Source: Streptosporangium oxazolinicum (GTDB taxonomy: Bacteria > Actinomycetota > Actinomycetes > Streptosporangiales > Streptosporangiaceae). From it: a stretch of DNA of 64,000 bases. The translations under genes were made by a program, and so were the position numbers. The notes under the pieces are model-generated. The model was not told where the DNA came from and did no database searches. It saw only the letters and a list, made by a program, of their open reading frames with translations. Where the stretch lies: positions 248,001-312,000 of the forward strand of contig NZ_BAABAQ010000006.1 in the NCBI RefSeq assembly GCF_039537505.1, in the 5' to 3' direction. Shown here piece after piece: positions 59,875 to 64,000 of the stretch (positions are counted from its first letter, which is position 1; each line of letters begins with the position of its first letter).

Positions 59875-60468
59875 TCAGTCCTTCGTGGGGGAGGGGGAGG
59901 CGGTCTTCGCGGACGGGGCACCGGCATCGGTGAGCAGCTTCGGTGCGATCAACTTCATCATCGCCGCCACATCGGCGGCGTTGTCTCGCCCCTGGACACC
60001 GATCTCCAGCTGAATCGACAGGTCTGCCCTGCCTCGAAGGAGGTGGGCGTACGCGGCGTTGTTCTCCCTGCCCTCAGGTTTGGAGTATGCGCCGATGGAT
60101 CCGGGAACGATCTCCGGTAGGGGTGTGGCACCGTCGTCGAGATACTCCATGATCGCCGCTCGGTACCCTCCTATTGAAAGGTCGATCACGAGGACGTTCT
60201 CCTGGTCTGTTCTTCGGCGGATCACGCAGACTCCCGTCCTCCGACTTTCGCCGCTCGTGAGATTGAAGTGACCGCGAACCAGCGGATCGCGCACTCCGGT
60301 CATCAGCTCCACGGCCTTCAGCGGAATGTGGTCGCAGATGTACGGCGGGGCGGCCACGGTTGGTAACGGGGTGCGGTCGACCGGGGGGGCTGCTTCGTTC
60401 TGGCAGGCGGTGGACAGGGCCAGCACGCACATCACAGCCACGAGTGGGACGAGGGGCCTGTTCATCAT
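59875..60468 (-). CDS. Lipoprotein of unknown function
   Basis: 197 aa. The signal peptide MMNRPLVPLVAVMCVLALST ends in the lipobox LSTAC. The mature domain (YICDHIPLKAVELMTGVRDP, CVIRRRTDQENVLVIDLSIG) resembles the small DUF3558-like lipoproteins of actinobacteria, though I am not certain. ATG 60468 overlaps the stop of the upstream large gene (ATGA), so the pair is coupled. Confidence 0.75.
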   Translation of the reverse strand: MMNRPLVPLVAVMCVLALSTACQNEAAPPVDRTPLPTVAAPPYICDHIPLKAVELMTGVRDPLVRGHFNLTSGESRRTGVCVIRRRTDQENVLVIDLSIGGYRAAIMEYLDDGATPLPEIVPGSIGAYSKPEGRENNAAYAHLLRGRADLSIQLEIGVQGRDNAADVAAMMKLIAPKLLTDAGAPSAKTASPSPTKD

Positions 60469-62642
60469 GATCCGTATTGGGAGAAGCCGTCGGAGAATCC
60501 TTGATCCAGGCGACTCTCGACATCTCGCCACGTTTGTCCCGCTGGTCCGCTGCGCCATCGCTGGTAGGCCTCGAATTTGCGGTCCTTGTCGATGTCGTTG
60601 GGTGCTTTCTCGTCGATCATCTCGTCCCTGGTCATGAGCGTCCGATCGTCCTTGAGGAAGTTGTTGGGGTTCTCGCGAGGATCGTCCCCCGCTCTAAGAT
60701 CTTCCAGTGAGGCCCAGGGATGGGTGGCGGCGGCGGGTTCGGCGGCACCGAACAGACCGTGCTTGAGCATGGATCGAACGGTGAGGTCGCGCACGAGGTT
60801 CCGGGTTCGGTCGACGGTGGTGTTGGCGGCCTCGCGGGCGTCGCTCTCCGCCTCTCCCTTGACGACGTCTTCGGCCACTCCCGTCCACGACCCCACGACA
60901 CCGGCCACGATGGGCCACGCACCGGTCGAGGGGAGGAAGACGAGGCCGGAGTTGAGCACTGCCAGGTACGTCTTGACAGCCTGTTTCTTCGCTTCGTCGA
61001 GTTCCTTGCCCTCCTCGATCTTGACCAGTCCGGCCGCGTCGGTGATGAGGCCGAATCCCGCGCCGATCCGTGTCGCGCCGGACAGGAGCGCGTCGTTTCT
61101 CTGCTTGGCGTTCGTGTTCTGGGCGGCATTGTCGAGGACCCATCCGGCGAACGCCGTCTGAGCGGTGGTTACAAGGGAGAACGCCTTGGAGTCCGCGAAC
61201 GCCTCTTTCATCACCCGGCGTAACTCTGTCTGGTCGAAATGTGCTCCCCAGGGATCTTGTCCGGAAATATCGAAATTGTCAGCACTGCGAACTCCAGGTA
61301 CGACCTCGTCTTCACCTTCTCTGGCGACATGGTTGACGTCCCGGATGTACTCCGACAGTACGAGTCCGGTGAAGGTCGGTTTCACGGCCGAGTCGGGGGG
61401 CTGACGGTTCTTGACGCGTTCGGCTTCGAGGTGGATGAACTCGGAGGCGAGTTTCGCCGACCAGTAGCCGCGTGAGGGCTTGTCCGGGGTGCCGGAGTGG
61501 TCGCGGAAGCGGAGCATGGCGGCTTCCAGGGCCTTGCCCAGGGCTGTGCCGCCGTCGTTCATCTTCCCCCCGGTCACATAGCGCTTCAGTGCGGCGGGGT
61601 CGCCGACGAAGAAGTCCTGGGCCGCCTCGGGATGGCGGCCCAGCGCGTCCAGCACGTCGATGATCGCCTGTGGCTCCATGGCCCTGACGTACTTGGCCCC
61701 CTCGACCTTTCTGGCGACGCCGACCAGGAAGGCGGTGGCGAAGGTGCCGTGTTCGAGGGCGAGGCTGATCGCCTGGTAGTTGCGCCGCTGCTCCCAGTGG
61801 TCGCCGGACTCGGCGGTGAAGGCGTCGAGCCAGGCCTTGCCCAGATTGGGGCTCGCCGTCCCCAGGGCCTTGCTGAGGGCGGTCTGTACCTGCTCCGACT
61901 TCTTTCTGTCGCGGTTCTCCACCGCTTCCGCCATCGCCTCGCGGAACGTCGCCGCGCCCAGTGCGGTCAGCAGCGCGGTGGTGAAGGTCGCGTCCCCCGT
62001 GCGTTTCTCCAGCTCCGCCACGGCCTTGGCGTCGATCTCGCCCTTCTTGGCGGCCTCGGTCAGCTTGACGGCGGCGGCGTAGACGTCGGGGTCGTGGGAG
62101 GCCTTGCCGTAGAGGGACTCGTTGAAGGCGGCCAGGCCGCCGGGCAGGCCGGAGGCGCCCCACTCGGTGCGCTCGGAGCGGATCGTCTCGCTGCGACGCC
62201 GCAGGTCGGGGCGGCTGGTGCCGATCCAGCTCCGTGCCTCGCGCAGCGCGCTCAGCGCCGAGGTGTCCAGGTCCAGCTTCTCCAGGGCCGCGCGGACGCG
62301 GGGCTCGCCCTGGCCGATGGCGTCCTCCGCCCGGCCGAGCCCGCGCTCGAAGGCGTCCATCGCGGCGGGATCGATGCCGGAGAAGCCGCCGTCCACCCCC
62401 CGTGGCGCGGTCGAGGCCGTGGGTGAGGGCGGGTGCGGAAGGGCCTGCGGGCCGGACGCGGGCTTGGCGGGCGGCGGGGACGACGTGGCGCCGGACGGGG
62501 ACGCGGGCGGCTGGGGGGCGGGTGCGGGGGAGGGGTCGGGCGGCCGGGGCACGGGTGTGGGGTCGGCGGGTTGCGCCTGGGGGCCGCCGTTCGGACCGGC
62601 GGCGGACGGGGCCGGTGTCGGTGACGGATAGGGGTGGTTCAT
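60465..62642 (-). CDS. Large Pro-rich N-terminal, helical DUF6571-like protein
   Basis: 725 aa. Residues 1-110 are Pro/Ala/Ser-rich and disordered. The rest is helical, with a repeated style of motif (FNESLYGKASHDPDVYAAAV, EHGTFATAFLVGVARKVEGA, IIDVLDALGRHPEAAQDFFV) that resembles DUF6571 proteins of WXG100 gene clusters, but is not a match I can confirm. Near residues 600-650 a hydrophobic stretch (AWPIVAGVVGSWTGVAEDVV) may be buried or membrane-interacting. ATG 62642 is chosen. It leads the operon with the lipoprotein and the 100-aa protein. Confidence 0.6.
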   Translation of the reverse strand: MNHPYPSPTPAPSAAGPNGGPQAQPADPTPVPRPPDPSPAPAPQPPASPSGATSSPPPAKPASGPQALPHPPSPTASTAPRGVDGGFSGIDPAAMDAFERGLGRAEDAIGQGEPRVRAALEKLDLDTSALSALREARSWIGTSRPDLRRRSETIRSERTEWGASGLPGGLAAFNESLYGKASHDPDVYAAAVKLTEAAKKGEIDAKAVAELEKRTGDATFTTALLTALGAATFREAMAEAVENRDRKKSEQVQTALSKALGTASPNLGKAWLDAFTAESGDHWEQRRNYQAISLALEHGTFATAFLVGVARKVEGAKYVRAMEPQAIIDVLDALGRHPEAAQDFFVGDPAALKRYVTGGKMNDGGTALGKALEAAMLRFRDHSGTPDKPSRGYWSAKLASEFIHLEAERVKNRQPPDSAVKPTFTGLVLSEYIRDVNHVAREGEDEVVPGVRSADNFDISGQDPWGAHFDQTELRRVMKEAFADSKAFSLVTTAQTAFAGWVLDNAAQNTNAKQRNDALLSGATRIGAGFGLITDAAGLVKIEEGKELDEAKKQAVKTYLAVLNSGLVFLPSTGAWPIVAGVVGSWTGVAEDVVKGEAESDAREAANTTVDRTRNLVRDLTVRSMLKHGLFGAAEPAAATHPWASLEDLRAGDDPRENPNNFLKDDRTLMTRDEMIDEKAPNDIDKDRKFEAYQRWRSGPAGQTWRDVESRLDQGFSDGFSQYGS

Positions 62643-63496
62643 GGGACGGCGGACTCCAGCGCGGTCGACGAGAACACAGGCATGGAAATGCCAGCCTATG
62701 TTTCGTGTATCTCCCGGCAAAGGGATTTCACCTGTCCAAGATGGACGCTGATACGCGGGCGGATCCCGACGCCGGTCATCACGCGGCGCGTAAAGGGAGG
62801 GCGTTATGCGGCGGGAGGGATCGGCGCGGTGGCGCGCTTTTCCACGGCGCTCGCTGTGCGCTTCTTTCGAAAGTAACGCTTCGGTTACGGCGGTCCGCTC
62901 TGAACGGTCTCGTACGGATCGCTTCAGCCACACGGAGTTCACCGGGCTGCCGGAGAGTGAGGCGCTACGGGCGCACGCCGTGCGGTGCAGCGGAGGAGGC
63001 GGGTGTTCCGGACGGCTTGAAGGGGGTCCGTGGCCATGGCGTCCGCGCAGGCCGGAGGCGTGGACCGCGAGACGGTGACTGAGACGGCCGTCCGAAATGC
63101 CCCCCATCGTGGCGTGAGCGGTGCCGAAGCCGATCAAGGCCGCGCGAGGTCCTGGCCAAGGGTTACGGCTCGGGCTATTTGTCGGGGTTGAGGGGGTGTG
63201 GTGGGCGTGGCGACGGTCATGGGCGGGGTCGTCGGCGTCCCCGCGAACTCCCAAGCGGGGTTCACCTGGGCTCTTTTACGGTCAGCTCCAAGTCATGGCG
63301 CGCCGCGTCCGAAACACGTCTGAAACACCATGCGGCCGAGATTCACAGATGTGAAACACGCAAGGTCGCACCTTGAAACGGTGGAAGAACACGCTGTGGC
63401 GCAACGTCAGTGCGCGGCCGGTCGATGGAGCCCAGGAAGCGATCACTGCGACTGTGAAACCGGCCACACGCCATTTGTAAGGGAGGGTCGCGTCGA
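62643..63496. other. 854-nt intergenic region, GlnR-like boxes at its right end
   Basis: Divergent promoters of the DUF6571-like operon (left) and amtB (right). Several frames are open across it, but all are Arg/Gly/Ser-rich and lack a ribosome site, so no gene is called. A GAAAC cluster at 63311-63379 is described separately. Repeats of GGCGGGAGG-type are seen near 62800. Nothing else is recognised. Confidence 0.5.
63311..63357 (+). promoter_or_regulatory. Two GlnR-like boxes upstream of amtB
   Basis: GAAAC-N6-GAAAC at 63311-63326 and TTCAC-N6-GAAAC at 63342-63357 fit the actinobacterial GlnR pattern GTNAC-N6-GAAAC (known for amtB, glnA, glnII). A further GAAAC lies at 63375-63379. They sit 140-186 nt before ATG 63497. 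Confidence 0.7.
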
Positions 63497-64000
63497 ATGA
63501 AGATCGATAGCGGCACCACTGCCTGGATGCTCACAGCCACCGCGTTGGTGCTGTTGATGACTCCTGGCCTTGCGTTCTTCTATGGAGGAATGACCAGGGC
63601 CAAGAGTGTCCTGAACATGATGATGATGTCGTTCGTCAGCATCATCACCGTCACCATCACATGGGTGCTTTACGGGCACTCGCTGACCTTCACCGACAAC
63701 GGCAGCGAGCTCGTCAACAAGTTCATCGGCGGCTTCGACGCCCTTGGGCTGCAGAGCCTGGTCGACACCGCCACCAAGGACGATGGCACGGGCATGCCGA
63801 GCCTGGTGTTCTCGGCCTTCCAGCTCACTTTCGCGATCATCACCGTCGCGCTGATCAGTGGTGCCATCGCCGACCGCGCCAAGTTCGGCGCCTGGGTGCT
63901 GTTCACCGTGGTCTGGGCGACCATCGTCTACTTCCCGGTGGCCCACTGGGTCTGGGGCAACGGCTGGCTGTTCAACCTCGGCATCGAGGACTTCGCCGGT
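63497..64000 (+). CDS. amtB: Ammonium transporter, 3' end beyond the window
   Basis: The visible 168 codons encode the first ~4 membrane segments of an Amt/Mep/Rh channel: MKIDSGTTAWMLTATALVLL, FFYGGMTRAKSVLNMMMMSF, then FSAFQLTFAIITVALISGAI and WVLFTVVWATIVYFPVAHWVW. The FSAFQLTFAIIT and AHWVWG segments hold conserved residues of the ammonium-binding vestibule and pore entry. ATG 63497 follows GGGAGGG. In actinobacteria amtB is followed by glnK-glnD under GlnR control; the boxes upstream agree. Confidence 0.97.
   Translation, partial: MKIDSGTTAWMLTATALVLLMTPGLAFFYGGMTRAKSVLNMMMMSFVSIITVTITWVLYGHSLTFTDNGSELVNKFIGGFDALGLQSLVDTATKDDGTGMPSLVFSAFQLTFAIITVALISGAIADRAKFGAWVLFTVVWATIVYFPVAHWVWGNGWLFNLGIEDFAG

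Noticed and set aside
62806..63078. 90-codon plus-strand frame upstream of amtB
   Set aside because: No ribosome site, strongly Arg/Ser/Gly-biased; composition of a random GC-rich frame.

Overview
The window is chromosomal DNA from a high-GC actinomycete. Most codons end in G or C, GTG and TTG starts are common, and many genes appear leaderless, with a TANNNT-type -10 box 6-9 nt before the start codon. Gene content points to a filamentous actinobacterium, probably near Streptosporangiales: the clpS-DUF2017-mec-cysO-cysM block, DUF3618, DUF1707, a DUF6286/AmaP pair, a HutF-type hut pathway, GlnR-like boxes before amtB, and a relic type I-E CRISPR array with the actinobacterial repeat. The genus is inference.

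Region by region. 1-2.6 kb (minus): the end of an unknown membrane protein gene and the NAD-salvage pair pncB-pncA. 2.6-5.9 kb (plus): clpS, DUF2017, then mec, a short leader ORF, cysO and cysM, the sulfur-carrier-dependent cysteine pathway. 6-7.9 kb (minus): a DUF3352 membrane protein with a Gln-rich tail. 8.2-14 kb (plus): a thioesterase-like protein, murI-MBL hydrolase-rph-rdgB and a molybdopterin oxidoreductase. 14.1-14.25 kb: a three-repeat CRISPR relic. 14.6-15.7 kb (plus): a papain-fold (Tox-PL-like) toxin candidate and an Imm35-like partner. 15.8-21.9 kb (minus): an FtsX/LolD-type ABC transporter, a DUF1707 protein and a NarL-type two-component system. 22.1-23.1 kb (minus): one open frame that joins an HNH endonuclease, a tRNA-like gene and a ribbon-helix-helix protein.

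23.1-29.1 kb: peroxiredoxin, DUF3618, a secreted protein, a PLP amino-acid aldolase/deaminase, and a DUF6286/AmaP pair whose end overlaps a GT-C-like membrane protein tail to tail. 29.3-32.5 kb (minus): tandem glycine riboswitch, gcvT, gcvH and sdaA, i.e. glycine and serine breakdown. 32.6-37.7 kb: puuD-like hydrolase, SDR, aldehyde dehydrogenase and a glutamine-synthetase-like ligase (polyamine/amine catabolism) with a divergent GntR/FCD regulator. 38-40.4 kb: a membrane protein, an AbiEii-like pair and a small charged protein. 40.5-45.2 kb (minus): DUF4331 protein, TPR protein and a NicO-type metal exporter. 45.4-47.4 kb: an ABC exporter behind a strong promoter that overlaps a perfect palindrome.

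47.7-58.1 kb holds the histidine-utilisation genes: hutU, then (after an RpiR regulator, a 165-bp MITE, a drug-type ABC transporter with PadR, a small orphan protein and an SDR) an AllC-like hydrolase, hutF and hutI. The two hut transcription units share a TGAAT(A/G)-N4-CATTCA motif. 58.3-59.2 kb: a group 2 sigma-70 factor. 59.6-62.6 kb (minus): an operon of a large Pro-rich DUF6571-like protein, a lipoprotein and a 100-aa helical protein. The window ends inside amtB, preceded by GlnR-like boxes. All product names are from reading the translations; no database search was possible.
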